A stretch of DNA of 64,000 nt from Neelides folsomi (Eukaryota; Arthropoda; Collembola; Neelipleona; Neelidae): NCBI GenBank assembly GCA_034687125.1, contig JAQGBZ010000214.1, forward strand, positions 1-64,000, given 5' to 3'. The notes under the pieces were generated by a model that saw only the letters and a program-made list of their open reading frames with translations, did not search any database and had not been told where the DNA came from. The position numbers and the translations under genes were made by a program. The first letter of the stretch is position 1. The number at the start of each line of letters is the position of its first letter. Of the stretch, positions 53,701 through 64,000 are shown one piece after another.

Positions 53701-54816
53701 GCCGAACGTCATTTCAAGAGATATGTACATATGCATTCAGTTCCAGACCCCGGATTGGCTTCATTTCATCGAGAGGAAAGTTGTTCAACCCGTTCATCCG
53801 ACCAACATTCTACTCTTCCTATCTCTCCTGATATGGGAAGAATGTCCTTAGCTCCTTCTCTCCTTTGCATGTGAAAATGTCTTGGAGTTATTCAAGGGCT
53901 TTCTCTCTATCCAGTATATATCAGGGTGTTTTCCAGGTCCTATAAGCTCGTGGTTAGCTGTGACCAAAGTGAATGGATCGTCCTCTTGTCTCCCCCATCT
54001 TTCGATGAGTGGAGATGGAACCCACGAGGCTTTTAGCTTCGTTCGTGCCGCAGAACCTCTTAAACTTCCAGCTCTCACGCCGCCCTCAATTACACTCCTT
54101 ACTCCTTCTCGAGATATTTCCATACAGGAGAATCTCTTCAGTACGAGGAGAATTTGAGAATTCCTAAACAAAACAGCGGAAATAGTTACCATCTTAGACT
54201 CAAACTCACCGCCTATTTGCGAGAGATCAGAGGAAATGGCCCTAACTACATAATAGTTTTAAAGAGGATGGAGCCAGTGAGTTAAGGAGAATATTCGAAT
54301 TCAAAGGAAAATCACGTTCGTGTAATAAGTTTCATCAATGAAGTATCTCAAGAGCCATTGGAAGGGAAAGTTGGAGGAACGCATTTTAGGGAACACACTC
54401 TTTCCTTAAAGACAATTTAAGATGATATGCAGAATCGCTTATGGCATTCTCAACTCCTCTTTCCTACCTCCGTCGAGACACCGCATTTCCCACGGATTCC
54501 TCTTTCACATTCGAATAGTAATATAAACTTCGTCCGTTGGCATGTAGGGAAATAGAAGAAGTTTGTTCGGGAGTAGTGGTGCGTATGATGAGATCGTTGA
54601 GACCCGCGCTCACGATCGGCACACTTATATATTACTCTTCAACTTGAGAGAAATGTTCACATTAGGAGGAGGAGTAATTGGACTTACATAGTTTCGAATA
54701 ATATCCGGATGATCTTTCTCCAATCCATCATCAAGAATGGTGACCACAATCCCCTTCCCAGTAATTCCGTCTCCCCATGCTTCGTTCACGTTCATGTCCA
54801 GGGCTGCTCCTCGGTT
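23063..54816 (-). CDS. Fur1: Furin-type proprotein convertase (Fur1-like), 5' end missing
   Basis: Calcium-dependent subtilisin-family endoprotease that cleaves secretory precursors after dibasic sites in the trans-Golgi network or at the cell surface. Exons in coding order: 54816-54688, 44721-44556, 38295-38123, 33293-33084, 31765-31558, 31278-31161, 30907-30826, 30572-30362, then either 29646-28775 or 28459-28160 plus 23724-23063. The triad and oxyanion residues are all present: Asp in [15 protein letters not shown], His in [19 protein letters not shown], oxyanion Asn in [20 protein letters not shown], Ser in [16 protein letters not shown]. The P domain follows ([48 protein letters not shown]). 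Splice phases agree throughout. The first exon seen starts [14 protein letters not shown], so signal peptide and prodomain are missing; they should lie upstream, probably beyond 64 kb. The Cys-rich/transmembrane form from the first visible exon is 752 aa. Confidence 0.95.
23725..28159 (-). other. Furin last intron (4.4 kb)
   Basis: Very AT-rich, GTTGGT donor and TTTGCAG acceptor. No complete gene was found. One short, less AT-rich island at 25350-25440 looks like a first coding exon on the minus strand and is listed separately. Confidence 0.6.
25351..25440 (-). CDS. Possible orphan exon with a signal-peptide-like sequence
   Basis: From ATG at 25440 the frame reads [18 protein letters not shown], a hydrophobic stretch typical of a signal peptide or anchor. 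It runs 29 codons to a strong donor (TTTGG|GTGAGT) at 25351/25352. The segment is clearly richer in G/C than the flanking intron. Unspliced, it would stop after 30 residues. Its end phase (2) does not fit the furin last exon, which needs phase 1, so it is probably not an alternative furin exon. No partner exon was found. It could also be chance. Confidence 0.25.
28160..28459 (-). CDS. Fur1: Furin alternative exon B: end of P domain leading to the transmembrane form
   Basis: The acceptor ACTTAG leaves phase 2 bases GT, which complete the Gly codon begun by the previous exon. The exon then encodes [16 protein letters not shown], the last strand of the P domain (family pattern G-x-L-x-x-W-x-L-x-x-H/Y-G). 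A Lys/Ala/Gly linker follows, then [13 protein letters not shown], which begins the Cys-rich segment. The donor TTA G|GTTGGT matches the phase of the exon at 23724. If that donor is skipped, the frame runs on to a stop at 27984 with a hydrophobic stretch ([14 protein letters not shown]), a possible third C-terminus. Confidence 0.82.
28775..29646 (-). CDS. Fur1: Furin alternative exon A: end of P domain with long Ser/Pro/Gly-rich tail
   Basis: Encodes [15 protein letters not shown], the same P-domain strand as exon B, in the same phase (acceptor CACAG at 29647-29648; AAG at 29656-29657 is an alternative adding three residues). About 250 residues rich in Ser, Thr, Pro and Gly follow, then a hydrophobic end ([12 protein letters not shown], finishing in five Leu) before a stop at 28775-28777. 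The poly-Leu is encoded by a TTA repeat. No good donor was seen near the end, so I read this as a terminal exon. It makes a form without the Cys-rich/transmembrane exon. Confidence 0.75.
28778..28792 (-). repeat. TTA trinucleotide microsatellite encoding the poly-Leu end of furin form A
   Basis: Five perfect TTA units on the minus strand directly before the TGA stop. Read on the plus strand it is a TAA run, with further TAA-like units just upstream. Length variation here would change the number of terminal leucines. Confidence 0.7.
29656..30361 (-). other. Furin intron before alternative exon A
   Basis: About 700 bp from donor G|GTGAGA at 30361 to the exon A acceptor. The plus-strand frame at 30286-30576 is a shadow of the P-domain exon. 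Nothing else seen. Confidence 0.6.
31766..33083 (-). other. Furin intron between the oxyanion and Ser exons (1.3 kb)
   Basis: Donor CAG|GTACGA at 33083, acceptor TTATTAG at 31766. Mostly AT-rich; no further coding or RNA feature seen. Confidence 0.65.
33294..38122 (-). other. Furin intron (4.8 kb)
   Basis: Donor AAA|GTAAGT at 38122, acceptor TTTTTAG at 33294. Contains several open frames (34043-34354 and 35286-35597, plus strand; 37311-37547, minus strand). They lack recognisable domains and look random, helped by a lower stop-codon frequency where the intron is less AT-rich. Confidence 0.55.
38296..44555 (-). other. Furin intron (6.3 kb)
   Basis: Donor G|GTAGGC at 44555, acceptor TCCAG at 38296; the flanking exons join as [18 protein letters not shown]. 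It holds the fold-back repeat near 40.0 kb. The open frames at 40197-41274 on both strands overlap each other and match nothing. Confidence 0.6.
39993..40038. repeat. Perfect 18-bp inverted repeat (hairpin)
   Basis: The left arm TTCATAATTAACATAATT (39993-40010) and its exact reverse complement (40021-40038) flank a 10-base spacer. The pairing extends about four more bases outward with one mismatch. The left arm plus spacer also forms a second overlapping palindrome, so two alternative hairpins compete. It lies in a furin intron and is wholly AT-rich. Confidence 0.75.
44722..54687 (-). other. Furin intron (10 kb), largest in the window
   Basis: Donor TAT|GTAAGT at 54687, acceptor TTTCCAG at 44722; the flanking exons join as [16 protein letters not shown]. 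Less AT-rich than the left half of the window, with many purine- or pyrimidine-rich stretches. No nested gene could be supported; the pair of overlapping frames at 53848-54192 has no family content. Confidence 0.6.
45702..45745. repeat. Short direct repeat in a furin intron
   Basis: The unit GAAAAATAACTCATAAAAA occurs twice, separated by about 6 bases, in an A-rich stretch; probably a local slippage duplication. Confidence 0.5.
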
Positions 54817-57800
54817 CTGAAAGAAAGAAAAAAGAGATGTTGTAAGAAGATGAAGACAAATTGGAGAAATCTGCTCCTTCCACAGCTAAAGCGCTAAACC
54901 AATCATCTTTTCGACAGATCATCAATTCCCTCATTCCACCAGAATCCCGCCGTTGTGAAATGTGAATTCGTACAGCTTAGGAAATTTGGGATAAATTACT
55001 AGGCATTTTATGATAAGTGTGAACGGCATGACTCCTCCTGTCGAACCCTCATGCTTGCTTTCTCGCTCCATTTTATGACAAGGGATCGAGGTTATAATAA
55101 AATCCTACCTTTACACTCTTTATTCTTATAAATCTCATCCGATTAACCAAGTTGAGTATGATCCGTTCGCATAGTTATAAATCAACATTAAGTACCCTGC
55201 TCGAGTCCAAGGGATGTAATTTAAGTTTGTGCTCCAGTCATCACTTTCACTTCCCTTTCACATCTCCTCACTCATGGGGAAGTCAAAGGAAAAGTTTTGA
55301 AAACCACGCACACCGATTAGGAGCTTCTTCAAAACCTCGACAAAGAAGCGGAATGAATTTGAACACCAATCTCCTATCTCTCCCACCACATGAGTTATAG
55401 CCGGTTGAGTCAAAGGTATCAACTTATGACATAATGTATGGGCTCGGACGTGGTCGACGGAGACACGCCGACTCTCCATACAACAAAAACTCCCACACGA
55501 AAAGAAATTTATCAAAAGGAGCAGAATGGCGAAGGAGGAAAACCAGAAACTAACTCACTAAAAATGTCTCTCTCCACACGTCGACTAAATTCATTCCTCG
55601 AAGCTGACACTTTTACCCAACTTAACATTGTCCTGAGGAAAGCTGGGAAACTGAGACGAAGAGAGAGAAAATAAAAACATACACAGGTATTAAGCACCAG
55701 CTCCATCCTTCAATAATAAATAAAGTATCTATGTGTCAACTAACAAGCCTGTCTCGGATTATTTATGTTCTTGAGAGGTTAATAAAGGAGCGATAAATCC
55801 TAAACCCTTCATATTACAAAACATCCTAACAAATATCACTAAATACAGAGAGCATATGTGGAAAATCGTGATAAACTGGATAATATGAAATTATTCCATT
55901 TCACAAACAATTTCACGTTAAAAAACAAATACAATGGTCGAATTTTATTCCTAAATGTTACAATTTTATATCATAATGCTGCAATATTATTCCAAAATAC
56001 CTAAACTTTCCATTTCAAGGAATACAAATCCGCCTTTCATTGAAGTCTCTCGAGAGTCTTAAGAAAATAGAAACTTCTCCAGCCCAAAAAATGAGAATAG
56101 AAATAAATAAAAATCTTATCGTTTGACTCGAAGCGTAAGGGAAAGCCCTTGGGAGTCAAATTCTTCATTTCATCGTCTCTGGCTCTCCATAACTTTCACT
56201 CCTGTCTCAGATAATCTGCCAGGAGGGTTGAGAATTTGGCTGATAGGAAATCTGACTAGGGCGAGATAGAAGGAGTAAAACATGAATTGTCCCTAATCCT
56301 CCCCACTGATTCCCCAACACTCACTGAAAACAGATCTCCCAAAGTTCCTCCAACAAAATCCCAAAACAAAGAAGGAATTCATCAAAATACACGCACATGC
56401 TATATTTTCATATCTAATTTCCATCAGAAAGACCCAAACGTATCTTTATCATCCAGAGGAATATGTGAAAGTGGGAGTGGAAATATGAAGAACGATAGTT
56501 GAATGTGAATAAATTTCCAACGGAAGTCCCAACTTCCCCCTTCCTTCTCTTCCTTCCCCATATTCAAATAACTCAACCCTTGGCACTGTGCTCAACGTCT
56601 CAAGAGTATCAAAAAGGGAATAAAGCACCTCGGAGAAGTCCACCGACAATTTGCATTACCACATTCATCCTTTGACTCTCATCAGAGCGAAAAGGATTTA
56701 TTCTCCTGATTGTTCTGAATATGGCGAATATGCAAATATATTCTGAGATTATGCTTAATAACTATTATACTCAGTTCTCAAGTTCTTAATTCCCTTTCAC
56801 AAATCCCATTTTCACAGAAGAGAGACGTTAAGGCTCGAGAGCCAAATACACATTAAAAGCATTTCAAATTACGAAGCTTAGAAATACTACAGATGTCTTG
56901 TTTGTTTTGGTTTATGGAAAGAGATATCCTTTACATATCTCCTTCTCCAAACTGTTCATTATTTCTCAAGAAAATTGTTTAATACTCCCAAGCTTTAGGT
57001 AGTTTATGACAGGGCTGCTTAAGTAGGCTCATTACCCAAATTGTTTTCCTTTTCCCGCCTTCCCTTCTCTTGAACAATTAACGAGGTATCCTTAATGGTT
57101 CGACTTATCCAAACAGCCCCATGCCCCCAAATTGTAACAAGTTAAAGGATTGAATCTGTACTTGACAAAAGTAATCAGAGTTTAATAGTAAACCCTAATT
57201 ATCTTGTCCTGTAATTACCTTTAACTTACAACAAATTCCTCTCAATCTGGTGCATTAAAAGGTTCATTATTTAAACAAAATAATGGGCCCTGTCTCCCAA
57301 ACTTTAACCTTTATACTTATTTTAATGGTAAATTACGCTGAAAATTAAGAGTATCAATAAATATCAAAAGACTCATAACTATTAAAGAATGCAATTCCAG
57401 TAGTTTAATAATAAACCACCCATAAAATGTATTACAAGTATATACCAACTTATAAACTCCACTTTAGCCATTCCTTTATACTGAAAATACTGATAAATGA
57501 GTTAATAGTAAACAAATATAAATAATAAGATCAAGATAGATTCTTGTAAAGTGTATACAAAGATATATAAAGATATAAAACTAGACTGAAGTAAATAGAA
57601 ATATTAATAATGCTTCAAGAAAGAGCCAACTGAACCACATATAAGGTATATATTATCACGTAAATATTTGTAAGAGCTGAGAGGCTTCTCGAAAGACTCC
57701 TCAATCTTAAGAGTGGAGTTTGGATAAAAGGCCCGCTCCGTCTCATCCCCACATTATTCACACTCAAAATCTATTAATCGATTCCCATTCCTTTCTCCTA

Positions 57801-60800
57801 ACCCACACTTCATTTCCATATATCATTGTGGGAATCCTTAAAGCACATCTTCTTAAGCCCCACTATTATGCTCCCAACACAACCTCCAAGATTGGGGATA
57901 GAGCTTCCTTGTTCCCTCGTCCTCAATATTAATTTCATATTCAAATCTCTCCTTGTCAGACGCAGACAATGAGTCCTTTGAAAATCAAACAAACCGCGCT
58001 CTGAAACTTCGAACCGTCTCTCGTGATATTCGAGATCAATTCCCTTCGTCCCATTAAAAAATGAGAAATTAGTCCAAGTGGGTTTCTAGAAGCGAAAATG
58101 AAGTTCCGCAAGACGAAAGATGAATCCTTAAAAGATTAACAAAGACCTGAACCTCTCATCACTTTTCCTCCCAACCCGCCCAAATGTTCGATATGAAACG
58201 ACAAGACCGAAACTTCATAGAAAACCCCAAAACTCAATTTCCTCTCTTGAAGCACACAAGCTCAATATTCATAGTAAATACATAGTACGAAATTCACAAG
58301 CTCAATATTCACTTATTATAAGAATATTTACAACGCCTTTCATTAAGCTACTAACATACACGATGAAATGCTCACTTACACGATTCCATTCATCACGGTT
58401 CGTTTGTCCCGTGTAATTGAACGGAGTGAACTGAGTGGTATTATTAAGAAATCAGAGTGGAGTATCATATTGTATACATTTTCCTATAAATTCTCCAAAA
58501 TTTCCCGGGATCTGGTGTAAAACCACGATGTGAACTCCAACCCTACACCACTACCAATACCATCACGATGAGGATAAAAGTAAGAGCGGATGGGTTTCGT
58601 ACCCAAGTTTTCGCCTACAACACAATAAATCAAGTTCAAACGGCGGCTGCATCATTTTCTTCCTCGGAGCAGCAAATGACCCGTGAGTGTGATGCCATCA
58701 CCCAAATGAAATTGGGGCTCTGCCGTGGGTCGAACTCCATTCCCATATAGTTACTTACTCTCTCCCACAACCGCCATATAACTACATAGTAAGCAGAGAT
58801 CCAAAAGTGAGAGACCCAAACAACTTCCACTACCACCATCAGACCCAACTCTCACTTTCGTCCCATTTCCTTCACACGTCTCCTCCTCATTCACATTTTC
58901 CCCTCATTCACCCTTCACACTCAATTCAATACATTTCACTCCAAGACCTCAACCTCATCGAGAGTATAAAAGAAAGAATCGACTTCCATCAAAGGGAGAG
59001 AGCGAGAAGGAAGATCAGGCCCATGTAATTTCCCCAAACTGAAGGAGATGGAGTGGTGGAATGGCGATGCATTAGGGAAAACATTAGGATTACTTTGATA
59101 CTCTACCCGATACCCACTGTGGGAATTCTTCAGCTTGTTTCCATTGAGAGAAGATACGACCCTTTTCTTATTTAACTCCACAGTTCGATTTTCATTCTCA
59201 ACCAACTCAAACCACCTTCATTTAGAAAAACAAGAGAATGAAGGCCTTTTAAAATATATTGGATCACGCACTCTTGAGCTCAATACTCAAGGAACCTTTG
59301 GAATTGGTTTATTGGCTGGGCTCATCGGGTTAATAGGGAAAGATAGGATGAAAGCAGATTGAGCCCTTTTCCCCATCAAGGGATCTGTTGATGGGCGTAA
59401 AGAAATGGAATCTTTACTTTCTCTCTCCTTTCATGGTTTCATAGCAAACCATGCATAAGATAAAATGTTGTTTGTTGTTCACAATAATATCCTCATCGAT
59501 AGGGAATTTAGTGGGTGGAAATGAGCAGAACATGCCTTTCCACTCTCTTCCCTTCCTTCCTTGTCTACCTTAAAAAGGAGTTGATACTACAAATGGAAAT
59601 AATAGAATCGAAATTGGAATTATGGGAGAAAAAAGAAGCATTGAAAGCTCTCACGCCCCTTCTTTTTTCTCATCTCTCCTTGATGATGATAAATCCCAAT
59701 GCTTTCCCATTAACCTCACACACTCCACATTCCAAACATAAGTGGAGAACTTTTACTTATTTTCTCCCATCATTCAAATTGGAATATTCAAGAATGGGAA
59801 CGAGCTATGTTTAACTACTTGTTTTATGCCAACTCTTTCGATTCCCATATTCATTCGTCGTTTAAACTTCTTTTATAACCACGAACCCAGTCCTTTAACA
59901 TACCCTTAACAACTTTCCAAGAATCTTTAAATTGTCGAAACAAATGTTAAACCCAAATGTCTGGCTCAACTTTTACCTTTCACATTTCCTAAGAATTCTT
60001 TTACTACCATAGGGAAATGTAATTCGCTAAGAGCTCACTGAATCACAACTCGACCTACACTGTATAGATGAATTGGGAAATCTGTAAAAGTTTTAAAGAT
60101 AAAAAATAAGTTATTAAGATATTAACATTTCTCTTAGTTTGCGAGTTCTGTCTATACACGACCGTTTGAGAGCTAGGCGGGAAAAAATACACGGAGGAGT
60201 TTCCATAAAATTTAGCTAAATGTCTTGGGAGACCTTCAGGAAATAGCTCGGAAAGGGAAAAGAATCCCCTCCCTACAAGTATTATTAAGAGATAAATTCT
60301 AATAATATTTGAGTTGAATTGAGGGATGCGATAAATCAACACCTCCCTTCCCTTTATGAGGAGGACGGTGAGAGAAAAATCTTGTAAAATAGTAGGTTTA
60401 AGTAACCCCGGAAAATATTTCAAACGGATAAGAACCTTTTCTCTTCATTCTTTCAGAGTTTTTCCTCAACCCAGAGGCGGAGAGACAAGGGAAAGAGAGA
60501 AGCACTTAAATACTTGATTCATACTTCCGCTCCTCCAACAACCATCAGGCTTGGAAAAAATGTAGGAAAGCTCAGAATGGCTCTAAAAGAAAATAAACCT
60601 CAACAAGAAGAAGCCCCAGTGAAAAGCTTCCACCATAAAAACATTCAAGGCGGGTTAATGTAGGTAGGCAATTTAGCCTAACAAATGGGACCACAAAATA
60701 CGAGGAGAAAACCAACAAACGCCACATTGCAACTCTTGAACGACCACCCGAACAAAGGGGCTCTTCATTCAAGTAATTTACAAAGGGAGAACTCCACCAC

Positions 60801-62640
60801 TCCAAGTGCATATTATTAAAAAATCTCCAACTTTATGCATTTTCATCTGACTAAAAGAAGACTTAATGAACCAACTCTCTGAATCAATAATCTCCCTACT
60901 ACTTATTTGACAAGAATTTGACAAATATTTAGAAACAAATGTAAAACATTAAAATAGTGTCAGACTTTCTCTTAGCTCACCGACTCGAGAGATAAAGGGA
61001 AATGAAAGGCTCCCGCATCCTCAATGAATTGAAATTAAACGGATGAGTAAATAAGTGAATAAAAAGAACCATTCGAGCAGAGGAATCCACTCTTCACCAA
61101 CAGACCGTACCCCATTGGTTCTCAATTTTAACTCAAAGCCACCGAATCCAGTTCCAAGTCTTTTATATGAAAATGTCCTCGTGATTACTGAACAAGAAGC
61201 GATTTCCCCTCGAAATCCCTTATTGTGGGGATTGCTCAGAGTCAGGGTAGAAGCTCATTTAAAGCTAGGGTTTTTTCAAACGCAAAGACCTCCTGCCCTA
61301 AGGACTTGCTTGAGACGTCGAGATTCTGTTATTTTTTCAAAAGCTGAGGAAAGTGGGAGAAAAGACGCTCAAATGGATTCGTCCCATTCGAGACTCAACT
61401 GTGATTGACGCCATCGTTCGCTATTCCTCAATCAACCTCCTCCCATTCCCACTAGGATATGAACTACATGGAGTGAAGAACTATAGTTCTAGTCCAGCCA
61501 CTTAAATTGCTTTCTCTTCCCAACCCTCTTCCTATTCATTTCCCCAGAATTGATACTTCCCCATATTGGTTTATCTTGAAAAGAGAGCATTATAGGAAAG
61601 CAATTTGGTTCCCTATTCCATTGTCTAAAAGATAGGAATTAGGCGGAGTGTGTGGTTTGGAGCATAGGGGCAATGGATTACTCTTCCCCTTCCTCTTATT
61701 TAAGACGATCCCTGGATCCTGATGTGTTTTATTGCCCAAAGAAACAAAAGACGGAGATCGTATTATATTATTTTACTCTGCTGGCTCCTACTCCTCGTGT
61801 TAACAAAATAAGTTTATTGTTCCCTCCTTCCCCCAAAATGACAGTTAAGAAAGAGGGAGAAAGTTCCAAGAAGGCACTTTAATTGGCTGCATCGCTTTCA
61901 GCCTCCCTTCCTTCCCGACAAATAAACTACGAATGTCAGTCAGAAAGCAATCTCAAATCTATCGAATTACAAGTTCTTATCTGGAATTTATGGGCTAAAT
62001 AATTTAGTAGTCACTAATTTCTTCAGTAGATATTTTATTTATAAAATGCTCGAAACAACACCAAAGATCAACGATCAATGGAGTTGACCTACTAAACATT
62101 ATTTAATTTGCGCCTTTACTTTCTATCCCTGACCAAATTCGGACACTTATAAGATTTGGTAAATTCTAAATTCAATTCATAATATATAGTAGAGCATAAA
62201 CGATGCGACACGCGAAGGTATGTAGTATACTGTATTACATTTAAAAAATGTCTAACACTAAAATGATCTTGGATACAAGTGGATACGAAACTTTTTGCAA
62301 GTAAAATGAACAATTTAAATGAAAGTAGTAAAAATCACATAAATCCTTCTTATTTACATAAATTAAACATAAAGAAGTAAGTGAATCGTTAATGTTCAAA
62401 TGATAGCAATCATGAGTTGTACAAATCCATACTTGAACACGCGCTAGAAAAGAAATCGACTTTTCTCGAAATCCTCAACATTTACATCTTCATAAAATGA
62501 AAAAAATAGAACAAGGAGAAGACGTAAAATACAGTTATTTACATTATATTGACTCTTTGTCCTTTGGTTTTAGAGAAGAATAGTAAAGATAAAGTTTCCC
62601 TGTGTGGCGTGACAAGGAGCAATAAGGTGGAAGAGAAAAA
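54817..62640. other. Upstream region or 5' intron of the furin gene
   Basis: No exon was found for the furin signal peptide or prodomain, although one should end with a Trp-Tyr-Leu type sequence in phase 0. The open frames here (for example 55258-55515, 58936-59205, 60055-60423, 61055-61408) have no recognisable domain or splice context. Most likely this is a long 5' intron. Confidence 0.45.
58255..58311. repeat. 17-bp direct repeat
   Basis: CACAAGCTCAATATTCA occurs at 58255-58271 and again at 58295-58311, 23 bases apart. A small local duplication with no associated gene. Confidence 0.6.
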
Positions 62641-62913
62641 CTAGGCCTTAAACCGAGAAACGATTAGGTCATCCAAATAATCATTCCCTCGGCTTCTCCC
62701 CTTCAGACACAGTGGGTAGGGGCGGCCTTCAAACAAAAGTGGACGCTTCCCATCATCAACCTTCGTCTCAAACTTTTCATAACGGATGAAAACATTTTTG
62801 TCCTCCCGAATCAAATTCCTTGTTACATAACTTTTTCGTTCGTGCTCCGCAAAATTCTCGGACAATCTATCGTCAAAGGGACTAGCACACGGTGTCAGGA
62901 CATGAAGCGTGGG
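62641..62913 (-). CDS. Unidentified open frame, possible terminal exon
   Basis: A frame open for 90 codons up to a TAG stop at 62641, on the furin strand and upstream of its first visible exon. The product is hydrophilic and evenly mixed (ENFAEHERKSYVTRNLI, KNVFIRYEKFETKV, GRSRGNDYLDDLIVSRFKA) and looks more protein-like than other frames in the region. Possible acceptors are GATAG at about 62868 or GCTAG at about 62882. I do not recognise the family and it is not a furin prodomain. It may be the last exon of a nested or neighbouring gene, or chance. Confidence 0.3.
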   Translation of the reverse strand, partial: PTLHVLTPCASPFDDRLSENFAEHERKSYVTRNLIREDKNVFIRYEKFETKVDDGKRPLLFEGRPYPLCLKGRSRGNDYLDDLIVSRFKA

Positions 62914-63597
62914 TTAAGCCCCAACTCCACATACAACTCATGAAAGTAAAGAAAGTGAGAATTCCTCAGTGTCGTACTGCGTAAGATTGAATGGAAGCTT
63001 CTCATCCACGGGCGATAAAGATAGAGGTGATAGTTTGAGCTGTTGAGGATATCTATAGGAAGAATCCGTGAAAAGCTTTAAAGGAAAGTTCGGAGATTAG
63101 AACCCTTCTCACAACAGTTACCGCTTTTCTCAATTTCTCTCTTTCCTCCATATGAGGAGATAGCGACCTTTTAGTTAATCCTTACTCGCACTTTCCTTCC
63201 CACTTTCCTTCTAACGAGGATTTGGTACAATAACATGAAACCGTTTATTGTTCATTCTCTATCGTTTCTTTGAGTTCCAAAATCTTATTACACACCATAG
63301 GTTGTTTCTAATATCCTATCTTACCATTAATATGAAGTTAAACCATTTAATTTGTTAACTTTCTTAATATACATTTACTGTAATGTTAATATTATAATTG
63401 TCTTTTATCTTTAATTATAAAATGATTCAATTAATTACTTTACATGAATCTGAATCTTTAGGTGATTAAACATAATCCTATTCATTTTCTAAAACTCTAT
63501 AATTCCTCCATTAAATTTAATTCTAATAGATCTATAAATGTTAATGAATATTAATTAAATTAAAAAACTTTAAGCCTAAACTCAGGCAGACAGACTA

Positions 63598-63643
63598 TTA
63601 GAATCAAATCTCTGACTTTATTAGAATCAAATCTCTGACTTTA
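63598..63643. repeat. Perfect 23-bp tandem duplication
   Basis: TTAGAATCAAATCTCTGACTTTA is present twice, head to tail, at 63598-63620 and 63621-63643. It is exact, so it is recent or conserved. It lies in AT-rich non-coding DNA. Confidence 0.85.
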
Positions 63644-63904
63644 ATTAGACCATTCAATTTTAAACAAAACTTAATGGGAATAGAATAAGAATTTAAACGG
63701 AGAAATGAGCTTGGAAAATTGGAAGCGTGTAAGTTTCAATTCAAATGGATTAGCATTACAAGAAGTCGCTAGTCTGGGCGAAATTGGTTCTCAAGACATT
63801 AAGCATTATGCTAATAGAACAAGTCCCAAAGCTGAGGCAGAATTTGCTCAAGGAGCTCCAAGACTCATACTTTATCCTAAAGAAAGGATACAATTTTTCA
63901 TAAA

Positions 63905-63976
63905 TTAAATTACAGAAATTCCATTGTAGCCTTCCTTTCCGGCAACCCATAAAAATACGGGTCCCAGATGAGATAT
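63905..63976 (-). pseudogene. Possible relic of a furin catalytic exon
   Basis: The minus strand reads GPVFLWVAGKEG in a frame bounded by TGA and TAA. It lines up with [12 protein letters not shown] of the intact furin exon at 33293-33084; 26 of 36 bases match by my count. The oxyanion Asn is replaced by Lys, the similarity stops before the NCNCDGY block, and no acceptor precedes it. It could be a decayed exon duplicate, the edge of a paralogue beyond 64 kb, or coincidence. Confidence 0.3.
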
Positions 63977-64000
63977 TCATTACATTTAAAGCACTTTTTC

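Noticed and set aside
53848-54192. Pair of about 100-aa frames on opposite strands
   Set aside because: They overlap each other almost completely, neither has a family pattern, and both are expected where stops are rare.
61055-61408. 117-aa plus-strand frame
   Set aside because: No domain, low-complexity start and no partner exon; treated as random.
1-64000. CRISPR arrays, bacterial operons, insertion sequences or viral genes
   Set aside because: None seen; the window is a typical intron-split nuclear genome segment.

Overview
The window is nuclear DNA from an animal, most likely an arthropod. It is AT-rich, with intron-split genes on both strands, introns of about 60-130 bp in housekeeping genes, and two developmental or secretory genes with kilobase introns. 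I cannot name the species. Seven genes are complete or nearly so and an eighth lacks its 5' end. All gene models were built by hand from reading frame, splice dinucleotides and exon phase.

Left block (1-6.7 kb), compact housekeeping genes: AIMP2 (+, scaffold of the multi-tRNA-synthetase complex), then on the minus strand URM1 (ubiquitin-like sulfur carrier for tRNA U34 thiolation), FTSJ1/TRM7 (tRNA 2'-O-methyltransferase for positions 32/34) and SERF, then SUB1/PC4 (+, transcription coactivator), divergent from SERF. Three neighbours act on tRNA. The most interesting point is the FTSJ1/URM1 junction. The last clear FTSJ1 exon can splice through an 86-bp GT-AG intron, with no frame change, into the exon that carries the URM1 start. 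No AATAAA lies between them. The locus therefore encodes either an in-frame FTSJ1-URM1 fusion of about 399 aa with the URM1 C-terminal Gly-Gly intact, or a two-gene operon processed at the same acceptor.

Middle block (8-21.3 kb): a complete seven-exon Wnt gene (+, 363 aa, Wnt4-like by eye, first intron 3.8 kb) and a complete eleven-exon POLD1 (+, 1099 aa, DNA polymerase delta catalytic subunit) whose first coding intron appears to be GC-AG.

Right block (23-64 kb): one furin-type proprotein convertase (-, Fur1-like) spread over more than 31 kb. The catalytic domain, P domain, a Cys-rich segment, a transmembrane helix and a tail with sorting-type motifs are present. The signal-peptide and prodomain exons were not found and probably lie beyond the right edge. 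Two alternative exons both encode the last strand of the P domain, so the gene should make at least two forms with different C-termini. The large introns hold no convincing complete gene. They do hold a few things worth checking: a signal-peptide-like exon at 25.35-25.44 kb, an unidentified open frame at 62.6-62.9 kb, and a short decayed look-alike of the furin catalytic exon at 63.9 kb.
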